DNA of 64,000 nt, taken from the NCBI RefSeq assembly GCF_025359345.1, contig NZ_JANYGQ010000015.1, positions 124,001-188,000 of the forward strand, read 5' to 3'. This document shows positions 1 through 9,235 of the stretch, piece by piece; position 1 is the stretch's first letter; each line of letters begins with the position of its first letter. Position numbers and translations under genes: made by a program. Source of the DNA: Mucilaginibacter sp. (GTDB taxonomy: Bacteria > Bacteroidota > Bacteroidia > Sphingobacteriales > Sphingobacteriaceae). The notes beneath the pieces were generated by a model. It saw only the letters and a program-made list of their open reading frames with translations. It ran no database searches and had not been told where the DNA came from.

Positions 1-290
1 TCAGGAAAAAAGTGGAACGATGCGCGCAAATTCCTCACCAATTCATCAATATTCTTCGGTGTATGAAAATCACGGATCATCACCCATCTGTCTGGGACGC
101 CGGCATCCTCACGTTCCAGCTTGTATCCGGTGATACCATTATTGGGATAAGTAGCCGATGCTGGATGAAATGCATGATAAATAAATACAGCCCCATCGCC
201 TCCGTAAGCGGTTATTGGGTTATCCTGAGCTCTGGCAGCAGTAAGCCCGAACAATACTATTTGAAAAATTGTTATAAATGCCTTTCTCAT
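1..290 (-). CDS. Secreted protein, 5' part only (cut by window edge)
   Basis: The frame opens with ATG at 290-288 and stays open to base 1, giving about 96 residues without a stop. The first 21 residues form a signal peptide ending in ARA before Gln22. The rest (DNPITAYGGDGAVFIYHAF onward) is rich in Gly, Tyr and Asp and resembles the start of a beta-sandwich or fibronectin-like secreted protein, but I do not recognise the family. The start lies 7 bases after the stop of the 2,393-residue gene, so it is very probably the next gene of the same operon. Its length and C-terminal domains cannot be judged from this window. Confidence 0.75.
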   Translation of the reverse strand, partial: MRKAFITIFQIVLFGLTAARAQDNPITAYGGDGAVFIYHAFHPASATYPNNGITGYKLEREDAGVPDRWVMIRDFHTPKNIDELVRNLRASFHFFP

Positions 291-297
291 TTTAATC

Positions 298-3200
298 TTA
301 ATAACTTAAGCCAGGGATATTAACATGCGTAGAATATGTATTGTCAAAAATACTTAACCAAAGGTTACCATCTGTTGGGGTCAGTTTGCCCGGAGGTTTT
401 GTTACGTTGACGCCCATCCCAAGGTCCATCGATTTACCGATACCTGTAGAATGACATCCAGGAGGAATTTTAACGCCGAATACTTTTATTGAATTACAGT
501 TATCGTCGCAAACCCCAAAGCCTACATAAGCACTACCTGATAATATAACATGTGCACTGGCGCTCATAGTAAGGTCGCTGGCCGACAGCAGGGCAACCGG
601 GTCAAAGCCAAATTGGCTGAATGGCGGGAGGCCGACATGCTGCACAACGGTTGCGTTCACCTCGGCACTCAGGTTTAACCCTGCACAGCCTACCAGCACC
701 GACGCCCCTGCATGCACTTTTACATAAGCGCCAACTTTTATTCCGCCATCGATGTTTACATTTTTGCCGCCAAAATCTATTGCTGTAAATATATTAGCGT
801 AAATCCCTTTTTCAACAGTAACCGATGCAATTGGGCCGACATTCAAATTGATATCAGGGATGATAGGTAGATTCATATCGACCGCAGTAACCATTAATGT
901 GCCTTTAATCGTGTTAAATTGCTTAAAACCATCAGGCAATATACCATCATGAAACTGTGATTGTATGATTGACTGGATACCCGGGGTAATAGTGCTTGCC
1001 CCAATCCATACGGCCCCATTGGCACTGTTTACCGGCACTGGCGAGCCTGTTATATGGTCAATTTTCGCCATGCCGAGCACATACCATTGCCCGCTGCCGA
1101 GCTGTAGCTCAAAATCTGTATGAAATTGGGCATTCGGTGTTGTTTCATCAAGGTGGAATGAACCAACAATCGCCTTTTTGTCGAAATCGTAAGTAAAATT
1201 CCCGTTCGACATATCGCCAAACGACAGGTTTTTTACGCCGATCTGGCTTTTATTTGCCACCAGGTCGCCTTGTACAACAAAACCCATTCTTGTTTTATTT
1301 GTGTTGGCATCAACCGAGGTACTGTCGCGCATACCTTCTGCTCCGATTACATCTCCTATAAATTTAAAGTTTTGCCACGACGAAAAATCACCGATCATCG
1401 TCCCTTGTATGGCCGATAGTTTTTGTGAGCCGCCCATCTCTACAAAATTGCTTTTATCCTGGGTTACAGATATCATGTGGGAGTTAGCATTATATTTAAG
1501 CAGTTTTACTTTGAAATTGTATGGCGAATTCGGTGCTTTATCTTTTAAGTGGCCAGGGATGATTAATTGATTATTGATGAAAGTTTGCCCAACATTATCA
1601 AATGTTACGTGTACGCCGTTGCTTACCATATCAAGCGGAGGTAAATTGGTTTGCAGGTGCACCAGCGATGTGCCATTGCTTTTGTAAGCCAGGTTGTAAA
1701 TTTTATCACTCATACCTGTAAGGGCCGGTATATTAAGGTCGAGCGAGCCATCAAACGATATGTTGTCAATTCCATTCGCTACCTGGTAAGGTGTAAAGGT
1801 TGCAAAACCATTGAGTGTTAACGGTTTTTGACTATTCGAGATAACGATGCGCGATTCATCACCCTTACTGTAAAGCGATATGTTCGAAATCAGGATCTGG
1901 TCGTTTGTTCCCAGGTCCGGTAAGTCTTTTATCACGGTTACCGGGGCGTCGGTTGTTGAAACCATCGATAGCGACCATGAGCCATACTGCGGATTCTTTA
2001 GCGAGCCATATTTGGCTGCTTTATCATACCCGAACGAGGTAGCAACGTTTGAGCCCAGCGGCAGATCTTTAACGCCCGCAATGCCAATCTTATCTATGCT
2101 CATATATCCGTATCCAATATTATCGTATCCAATTTCAAGGTTACTAACCGGAACCGTGATGGAACCCGCAAACAAGTTACCCGTTAGTTTTATCGTGCCC
2201 TGATCCAGCGTCCATTTTCCCTGGGCTTTCCATTTATCAAAACCGATGCTGAGGTCAGATTTACTGAAGGTCTGCACCATCGACTTGTAATCAAAAATCA
2301 GGTAACCCACGTTAAGGTTCAGGTCGGGGTTGTTAATATTGGCAATGTTTGTATGTACCGTTGATGCAAGATGTAAACCTGTATAATCAAGATAACTGGC
2401 TGCAGAAGCATCTACGTTGTATAAATTGTTTAATGTGTATTTAAATGTTTTGCCATTTAAACTCTGAACCCGGTATTTGTAGGTGTTATCATCATCGAAA
2501 GTACTTACAAAAAGGTTAAAGAAATTTTTTGTAGCAGCGCCTAAACCATCGGCAAATACATCCGGCGAACCGGGCGAGTATACCTGCACCTGGTCAAGTC
2601 CGCCTTTACTTACTCCCATCTGCAAGCCCATATTGTTTCCATTATTTCCATCGTTACCGCCATTTTTCAGTATTTCATTGGCCACCTTATTGCTATTATC
2701 AAACTGTACTTGCTGTTGCTGTGACGGGGTAGGTGCATTTTGTCCTTGCTGGATTACCTCTTTACCATCGTCCACGAATGGAATTACCGTTTGCGAACCA
2801 TTCCAAACCACGCCATGCGAAAACGAATTGGATGTTATAGCCGCCTCTCCCACTATTGAACCTCTGCCCGGGTCATTTGGCGCCTGCTGCAGCGATAAAC
2901 CCTTCAGACCGGAAGCGGTTGCATGATAGTACTTGAACATCAACAAATCAATGTTGTTTTCGCTAAGCGCTATCGATCCATACGCCCCAACTATGATGTA
3001 AGGCGGCAATGGTCTGCCATACTGGTCGGTTGCATTTTTAGGCACCCGTTCAACAATCTTCACTTCTACATTTTTAAGTGTCAGAAAGTTGTTATAATAG
3101 TTACCCATATATATGTTTTTATTCGGCTTTACCTGCACTCTGCCATTCAGTATATAATTGGGACTATTGGGACTTTTTACCCATGATTCTACTTCTATCG

Positions 3201-6200
3201 GGAAGCCATATATAGAACTAAAATCGATAGCAGCATTACTGGTGAGGGAAAAATCAGCCTGGGCCGAATTGATAACAATATTTTTAAACATGGATGACTC
3301 CAGCTTTACCGGTTTTGTGGCTCCTGGCCCGGCTGGGTTCGAAGCTACAACCGTTATTTTACTTCCATCTTTCGGGAGGCCGTCAATGCTATACTTGCCG
3401 TTTTGGTCGGTGTAAACTTCCTGTACTGTTTGCCACATCTCCTTTATGTACACACCTACGTTTGCCTTTGGCTTACCGTCAACCTTAATCGTACCTATAA
3501 TCGAAAATCCGGCGTCAAGTTTAATATCGAGGAACGTAACCGCATCAGGCGAGTTAGTTGCAATTACGGTGGTTTCCTGTGTAACATACCCGGCCGACAC
3601 TACCTTTACGCCATATTTTACGGCACTGCTCTGGAAGGTAAAGCTTGCGCATTCACCTGCCTTAATATCAGTACCTCCCGGGGTCTCATCAGGCGGCAAT
3701 TGAGTTATATACACCTGAGCCGGGATGGCCTTTTTAGTAACGGCACTCTTTACGCATACCGATAGCTTATTAACCGGGCGCAGCATTTCAAAAGCCTCCA
3801 TTTGGCTGTAGCTATCGTCAATAGCACCTGCGTTAGCAAGGCCAATATTAGGCGGAGCGTCAACTGTTCGTGTAAATGTCTGGGTATGGTAGTTTACCTG
3901 GTCATCAGGTATCACAGTAAATTTAACCTGGCCATAACTGGTTTGCATTTGCGCACGTTCTTCGTTAGGGCTTGGCGCTCCCTGAAATGCATACAGCGAT
4001 TGCGTATCTACCCAGCTAAAACCATCGCCGACAACAATCCTTGCTTTTACCGGCTTTTTGGTATCGTGGTCTATCACATCAGCCTGCATCAGGCGCGGAG
4101 GTAATACAAACCCATTTATATTCTCTTTCCTTCCGGGTCCCATCGGTATACCGGAATTAACAACGCTGTAACCGGTTATGAAACCATATTTTGTAAAAAC
4201 AAGCAGCTTCCAGCCTTTATAGTCGTCCGTCTCAGGGTCATCAAACCTGAACAATCCATTGTCACCTGTTTGTTGTATTTTCTGCAGTTGAACCGGCGAA
4301 TTGTTCCATTGAGACATATAGTCCAATATAGTCAGCGGGTCGGAACCTGCAAATAAATCCTTGAAATACTGGGCGTTATAAGCCTTCTTTGTAGCATCTA
4401 TATCGTAGAGCCACACCAATACCTGTGATAATGCATTGGTGCTGGTATTACTTTGCGGGTATACCGCGCCATCTATATAAGGTTTTTGTGCCACGGTTTT
4501 TACTGTTACATCTACCGAAACATTTTTTTGACCGACTATGCTGTTCAACACCGGTTCGTCGAAATAGTGGCCATTGGCAGTAAAAATAGCGACATGGGGA
4601 TCTACCTGCTGCGCCGAAACTGTTGAATAGTTATCCCCTGTTAATATTTCCGACTCCGAATAAATGTAATATGTATCGCTGGCATTGTACACGTCATTTG
4701 ACACTAGCCTGCTGAAGGACGCGACACCGTCAGTATTGGTAACGCCGTAACCGATAACTTTATAATTATTATAATAATAATCCTGTATCGTCTTTTGTTC
4801 AAGCCCGTTTTGTTGTCCTTCATCATCTGGGATACCAAATTGTGCATAGTTAAAGCCAGTTAGGCGGCACAAGTACACACGCTGATTTTTCAATTTTTCA
4901 GTAAGTTTTGTATTGCTGTTATATCCTTTAATTGTTACATTCAGGTTAAAATCCTTTACCTGCGCTATCACTTCACCCACATTATAGGTATTGCCCGCAC
5001 GGAATGAGTATGCTATATCGGGACTACCATAGTACGGGTTGAATACCTTTAGATATTGCTGAAAGCCAAAACCGTTATTATAATTATACAGCTCAAGCTG
5101 GTCATATTGCAAAACGCCTGAATTAAGCTCAAAATAGCCGTTCGGGTCGGTAAAGACAGCCGCGTACGTTTTCGCTTTGTTTTCGTCGTGAACAATATTG
5201 CCTTTACCATCAGGATACATAGGTATCGACTCAAGCACTACCGATGTATTCGGCAGCGGCCTTGCTGAACCATCTTTAAATCGATATTTCAGCACTCCCT
5301 TAACGGTGAACGACACATAGCTTGGCCTGAAATCGATGTCCTTGTAGCGTACAAAGGGTTTGGTGTACGGCTGGTAATCGTCGTCCTCAACCGGGGCCAT
5401 CGACACCTCTACCGGCTCGAAGGATACTTTGCTGTGTTTGTATTCGGCGTATACGTAATATGAATCTGATGCCTTAAGGTTGTCGACCAGGTTGTCAAAA
5501 ACAACACTACCGGTGTAAGTATTAAATAAATCGTCATGATCCATGCTGGATTGATGGTGTGATACAATTTCATATTTATTGCCGCCAACATACCAACCGG
5601 CGGTGGTATCAACCGGTTTAAACGGCGCGTGGCCAACATTATCACCTTCATCATTTGGAATGGAGGGCGAACGCGGCAGCTTTCTCAGTACGTATACCTG
5701 CACGGTATCGTCTGCCGTTCCCTCAACCGAAGCCCCGGCGACCTTGCCGGTATTAGTTCCGCCTTCCGGGTTTCGGTCTATTAAAACATGAAGCCGGTAG
5801 TTGTTTACAAAAATATTTTGCGTACCGGCGTCAACTTGGGTGGTTTCATCTTTATCAACCGGCGGTTTAGCGTAAATGAACGAATGCGGGTCGGAATACT
5901 GCTTGTTTATAACGTTAATATAGTAGCACATCACCATCGCCACGTTTGATTCCGGGTACACCTGGATAATTTTGCAGGGCAGCTTCGAATCAAAATCGAA
6001 TTCATAATGTCCGTTTGCATCGGTTTTCGCAGTCGCAACAACATTTGGCGCCCCATAATCGGTCGCCGGCAGCAATAAGTCCCCGGTTTGGTCTATGGTA
6101 TCTATCACGGGCGGGGTATAAGGAACATATTTCCCAGCCTTTATTGCTGCATTATCTCCCTTACCTAACTGGCTGGCGGCATTTACATTGCCGTTTACGC

Positions 6201-7479
6201 CGCCGTACTGTTCAATAATATTTTGCTGCTGATTTTGCGGCTGCAACTGTTCGGTATTTGGCGTATTTAGGTCTGCTTTGCCGCTTTTGCCAGGCCCGGT
6301 AATTTTATTGCCGACCAGGTCTTTTCGCGGTGTTTTTTTATCTTGCGGCGATGGTTGTTTGTATTCCTGTATCTTTTCAGTATGAATATCCATCGGCACA
6401 TAGCACAACCCGTAAACCAGCTCAATTTTAGTAAGCTTTAGCGGCACCGCGCTGTCGCGGCGGGCGGTTTTTATATACGGCATCTGCTTGTCATTAGCCA
6501 AATGATACTTATAAGTCAAGTTTCCACTTACCTGGAAATCGTAATGAACTACAGATAAATCATCGCCGGGCTTGGTTGGCTGAAACTTATCATCCTTACC
6601 CTTATCTTGTTCATAAATAAAAACCGAGGCCGGGCTGCGACCGTTGTTCCTGAAGACCACTCTGTTATTCGGGTCAACCGCTGTTACCCGCCACGCGTAA
6701 CTTTTACCTGGTTTAAACGGCACATTGCGCATGTTATACTGGTAGCTTGTGCCGGTAACAACGGTGGTTAAAACCGGTAGTGAGGAGGCATTAAGTATTT
6801 GATTAGGGTCTCTTGCCGGATCAGGCATTTCGGCAATTTCAAGCTTGTATTGTGTACCAAGCGGAACTGTACCGGGGTTAATCCAATTAAAAAAAGCAGT
6901 ATTTGCGGGTGTAGCACGCAGACGCTCATTCTTTGCCGGGCCCACCAGTACCGGTGGGTCGGGATTGGTAGTCGTAATCATACTGCAACCCATCGGCGCA
7001 TTTGCAGAAAGCAAACGGACACCACTATATTCATACGCTTCGATACACAATGTATAATGCCCCTCAGGTATGCGCGAGGACGCAGCCAGCTTAGCCTTAT
7101 CTATGCCGTAAACGTTAACGCTGTTTAAATCAAACACACTTTGAAGGGTGGTTCCGTTCAGTTGCTTAGTTTCGTGGGGATTAAGAATAATTGGCTGAGC
7201 GGGGCGGTAATTGCCACGGGTTGAAATAAGAATGCCGTTATCGCCCTGCAATTTGCCGGTTAGTCGTATCTTTTGCTGTGTGCCTGAGGTATTTTGAAGG
7301 ATGAGCAGCGTTTTAGAAGCATAAGCGCTGGTATAATCGGAATAATAAGGCGAATATGGCGGCAGAACGTTTATGGTGATATTTACGGTTTGCGCCTTAA
7401 CAGCACCAGCAAACAGCAAGATGGCTGCAAAAATCACTCTGCTAAAATTCTTAATCGTGGATTTGTACGTTTTCATCAT
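298..7479 (-). CDS. Giant secreted repeat protein, TANFOR-domain-like
   Basis: This 2,393-residue protein starts with two consecutive ATG codons and a signal peptide that would be cut after Ala29 (VKAQ). Residues about 30-280 (VNITINVLPPYSPYYSDY onward) look like the N-terminal part of the giant TANFOR-type proteins of Bacteroidetes, including an FN3-like segment with the WRVTAVDP motif. The middle holds several carboxypeptidase-regulatory-like beta modules, for example DANGHYEFDF, DPNGYFELNSG and DQNGKYSIDGLPKDG. The last 900 residues are Gly/Asn-rich and probably beta-helical or beta-solenoid. I see no clear type IX secretion C-terminal domain. It follows the beta-barrel gene with a single base between stop and start, implying translational coupling. 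A surface or matrix role is inference. Confidence 0.8.
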   Translation of the reverse strand: MMKTYKSTIKNFSRVIFAAILLFAGAVKAQTVNITINVLPPYSPYYSDYTSAYASKTLLILQNTSGTQQKIRLTGKLQGDNGILISTRGNYRPAQPIILNPHETKQLNGTTLQSVFDLNSVNVYGIDKAKLAASSRIPEGHYTLCIEAYEYSGVRLLSANAPMGCSMITTTNPDPPVLVGPAKNERLRATPANTAFFNWINPGTVPLGTQYKLEIAEMPDPARDPNQILNASSLPVLTTVVTGTSYQYNMRNVPFKPGKSYAWRVTAVDPNNRVVFRNNGRSPASVFIYEQDKGKDDKFQPTKPGDDLSVVHYDFQVSGNLTYKYHLANDKQMPYIKTARRDSAVPLKLTKIELVYGLCYVPMDIHTEKIQEYKQPSPQDKKTPRKDLVGNKITGPGKSGKADLNTPNTEQLQPQNQQQNIIEQYGGVNGNVNAASQLGKGDNAAIKAGKYVPYTPPVIDTIDQTGDLLLPATDYGAPNVVATAKTDANGHYEFDFDSKLPCKIIQVYPESNVAMVMCYYINVINKQYSDPHSFIYAKPPVDKDETTQVDAGTQNIFVNNYRLHVLIDRNPEGGTNTGKVAGASVEGTADDTVQVYVLRKLPRSPSIPNDEGDNVGHAPFKPVDTTAGWYVGGNKYEIVSHHQSSMDHDDLFNTYTGSVVFDNLVDNLKASDSYYVYAEYKHSKVSFEPVEVSMAPVEDDDYQPYTKPFVRYKDIDFRPSYVSFTVKGVLKYRFKDGSARPLPNTSVVLESIPMYPDGKGNIVHDENKAKTYAAVFTDPNGYFELNSGVLQYDQLELYNYNNGFGFQQYLKVFNPYYGSPDIAYSFRAGNTYNVGEVIAQVKDFNLNVTIKGYNSNTKLTEKLKNQRVYLCRLTGFNYAQFGIPDDEGQQNGLEQKTIQDYYYNNYKVIGYGVTNTDGVASFSRLVSNDVYNASDTYYIYSESEILTGDNYSTVSAQQVDPHVAIFTANGHYFDEPVLNSIVGQKNVSVDVTVKTVAQKPYIDGAVYPQSNTSTNALSQVLVWLYDIDATKKAYNAQYFKDLFAGSDPLTILDYMSQWNNSPVQLQKIQQTGDNGLFRFDDPETDDYKGWKLLVFTKYGFITGYSVVNSGIPMGPGRKENINGFVLPPRLMQADVIDHDTKKPVKARIVVGDGFSWVDTQSLYAFQGAPSPNEERAQMQTSYGQVKFTVIPDDQVNYHTQTFTRTVDAPPNIGLANAGAIDDSYSQMEAFEMLRPVNKLSVCVKSAVTKKAIPAQVYITQLPPDETPGGTDIKAGECASFTFQSSAVKYGVKVVSAGYVTQETTVIATNSPDAVTFLDIKLDAGFSIIGTIKVDGKPKANVGVYIKEMWQTVQEVYTDQNGKYSIDGLPKDGSKITVVASNPAGPGATKPVKLESSMFKNIVINSAQADFSLTSNAAIDFSSIYGFPIEVESWVKSPNSPNYILNGRVQVKPNKNIYMGNYYNNFLTLKNVEVKIVERVPKNATDQYGRPLPPYIIVGAYGSIALSENNIDLLMFKYYHATASGLKGLSLQQAPNDPGRGSIVGEAAITSNSFSHGVVWNGSQTVIPFVDDGKEVIQQGQNAPTPSQQQQVQFDNSNKVANEILKNGGNDGNNGNNMGLQMGVSKGGLDQVQVYSPGSPDVFADGLGAATKNFFNLFVSTFDDDNTYKYRVQSLNGKTFKYTLNNLYNVDASAASYLDYTGLHLASTVHTNIANINNPDLNLNVGYLIFDYKSMVQTFSKSDLSIGFDKWKAQGKWTLDQGTIKLTGNLFAGSITVPVSNLEIGYDNIGYGYMSIDKIGIAGVKDLPLGSNVATSFGYDKAAKYGSLKNPQYGSWSLSMVSTTDAPVTVIKDLPDLGTNDQILISNISLYSKGDESRIVISNSQKPLTLNGFATFTPYQVANGIDNISFDGSLDLNIPALTGMSDKIYNLAYKSNGTSLVHLQTNLPPLDMVSNGVHVTFDNVGQTFINNQLIIPGHLKDKAPNSPYNFKVKLLKYNANSHMISVTQDKSNFVEMGGSQKLSAIQGTMIGDFSSWQNFKFIGDVIGAEGMRDSTSVDANTNKTRMGFVVQGDLVANKSQIGVKNLSFGDMSNGNFTYDFDKKAIVGSFHLDETTPNAQFHTDFELQLGSGQWYVLGMAKIDHITGSPVPVNSANGAVWIGASTITPGIQSIIQSQFHDGILPDGFKQFNTIKGTLMVTAVDMNLPIIPDINLNVGPIASVTVEKGIYANIFTAIDFGGKNVNIDGGIKVGAYVKVHAGASVLVGCAGLNLSAEVNATVVQHVGLPPFSQFGFDPVALLSASDLTMSASAHVILSGSAYVGFGVCDDNCNSIKVFGVKIPPGCHSTGIGKSMDLGMGVNVTKPPGKLTPTDGNLWLSIFDNTYSTHVNIPGLSY

Positions 7480-7480
7480 G

Positions 7481-9163
7481 CTAAAAAGTATGTGTTAAGG
7501 ATAATGACGACCGTAATTCGCTGAAAGACGGCAGCGTTGCATCCTTCGAATTGCTTTTCAAGTAAGATATGGTAGTGGTAATGCCGTCGCGCTTACCGAG
7601 GCGGTATGAGCCGTTTAGATAGGCGTTGATTACGTTGCCTGCATCCTTGTCATCATTATGCTGTTGCTGATAGGCGATATTGGCATTCAGCATCAGCCTG
7701 TTTTTATCGAGTTGCTGGCCGATACCGATTGAAGGACCAAAAAGGCGGGTATGCATTGTGCTGATTTGCGCAACAGTATAGTTCAAATTGGAGTTGATAC
7801 TTAATCCCGACTTACCAAACCCAAGGGAATAAGAAAGATTGGCGCTTTTGCTGTTACTCTCACTTTGGCCCGATGTAAAATGGTTTAAGTCAACCAGCGA
7901 CTGCAGGTTACCCGATAAAATAAAATTGTGTGATATAACCGAATCGCCCAGCATGTAACGGATAAGGCCATTAACGTTATAATTGGTGCGGGCTACACGG
8001 AAGGTATCGATAACTGGATTAAGCCCCCTGTCTTGCGTAATACCATAGTTCGAAAAGCGGAAGTCGGCACCGAATTTTGATGTGTTGTACGATGCGCTAA
8101 ACGAGCTAATGGTGCGATGCGATGTGTACATCAGGTCATGTGCGATATTATCTTGCTGAAAGCCTAAACTGCCATTTAGCTGGAGTTGGTTTTTGAGAAG
8201 CGAAATGCCGCCATTGACAGTATAGTTAGCCACATCGGTTTCGAAATAGTAAGCGCCCATCGATTTAAAATCCGGATCGACGCGTTTGTATTGTATGCCG
8301 ATGTTATAATTATTATTCTGATAACTTAACGCGGTTTGCGCGGCGGTAAGCAGCTGACTGGAATTATTGAGCGTTATCCAGTTTTTCAGGAAGTTAAACC
8401 CGCCCAAATCAAAATCACGCAGTGTGTCGCTCAAACGGTTACGTGTGTACAAGCTACCCGCTACGTCTGCCTCCCACCGAAAATGTTTGGCAATCAGAAA
8501 TTTTGTACCGATACCCACCACCAGGTTCTCCGCAGGCTGCAGGCCTGAAAGAATAGATGGGTTTTGAATAGAATTAGGATCGTCTTTTGCTTTCAGAAAA
8601 GTAATGTCGACATGATTTTGCTCGGTACCATAGCCTAATTTGGCGGCATAGCCCGAGCGGCTGTATGACGGTGTCTGAAAGAGCAGCGGCTCGGAAGAAC
8701 TTTCAGCAATTGCCTTATTGAAACGTCCGTAAATAAAGCCCAGCCTGAGTTTACCCGGATTTGCTTCGATTCCCCCACCTAAAAAGTTATAGCCCGATAA
8801 CGTAAACGGCGACCACGTAATGCTTTGCCAGCCGGCGTGCACGGTAAGCCATTTGTATTGCGGACTGATGCCATATTGATTAAAAGGTTGCCTGAATCCG
8901 CGCTGCTGGTCGCTTACGACCACCGAAAAAGGGAACGATATGCCATATACGGTTAAAACCGGCGCTCCGCTCAGCAGATAGGAAAATGGATGTTCGCGAT
9001 TATCAATGCCCGATGAGGTGTAGGTGCCCAGGCCTAGGCCAAACTGGCCGCTGATGGTAACCGGCTGCGCGTTAGCCATTTTCGATACATCCTGCGCACG
9101 CGCCGGGATGGCCAAAACAACCATCAGCATTAAAACCCATAAGACGTTAATAAGGTGCTTCAT
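7481..9163 (-). CDS. Outer-membrane beta-barrel protein, unknown function
   Basis: I start the gene at ATG 9163, which puts a signal peptide (MKHLINVLWVLMLMVVLAIP, cut at ARAQ) at the N-terminus; a longer in-frame start adds 15 residues that do not look like a leader. The 560-residue protein consists of alternating short amphipathic beta strands and ends in SLTHTF, a terminal aromatic residue typical of outer-membrane barrels. It sits between the collagen-like lipoprotein gene (72 bases upstream) and the giant secreted protein (1 base downstream). It may anchor or export its neighbours at the cell surface, but that is inferred from gene order only. I do not recognise a named family. Confidence 0.75.
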   Translation of the reverse strand: MKHLINVLWVLMLMVVLAIPARAQDVSKMANAQPVTISGQFGLGLGTYTSSGIDNREHPFSYLLSGAPVLTVYGISFPFSVVVSDQQRGFRQPFNQYGISPQYKWLTVHAGWQSITWSPFTLSGYNFLGGGIEANPGKLRLGFIYGRFNKAIAESSSEPLLFQTPSYSRSGYAAKLGYGTEQNHVDITFLKAKDDPNSIQNPSILSGLQPAENLVVGIGTKFLIAKHFRWEADVAGSLYTRNRLSDTLRDFDLGGFNFLKNWITLNNSSQLLTAAQTALSYQNNNYNIGIQYKRVDPDFKSMGAYYFETDVANYTVNGGISLLKNQLQLNGSLGFQQDNIAHDLMYTSHRTISSFSASYNTSKFGADFRFSNYGITQDRGLNPVIDTFRVARTNYNVNGLIRYMLGDSVISHNFILSGNLQSLVDLNHFTSGQSESNSKSANLSYSLGFGKSGLSINSNLNYTVAQISTMHTRLFGPSIGIGQQLDKNRLMLNANIAYQQQHNDDKDAGNVINAYLNGSYRLGKRDGITTTISYLKSNSKDATLPSFSELRSSLSLTHTF

Positions 9164-9235
9164 AAACAAATCTGGCTGGTAGTGGCGAGTAGAAAAGGGG
9201 CGTGCCATTAATTTAAGGCACGCCTTGGTTATGAA

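Noticed and set aside
12..323. Plus-strand open frame of about 100 codons at the left edge
   Set aside because: It is the shadow of the minus-strand secreted-protein start (290 to 1), which has a proper signal peptide and coding pattern.
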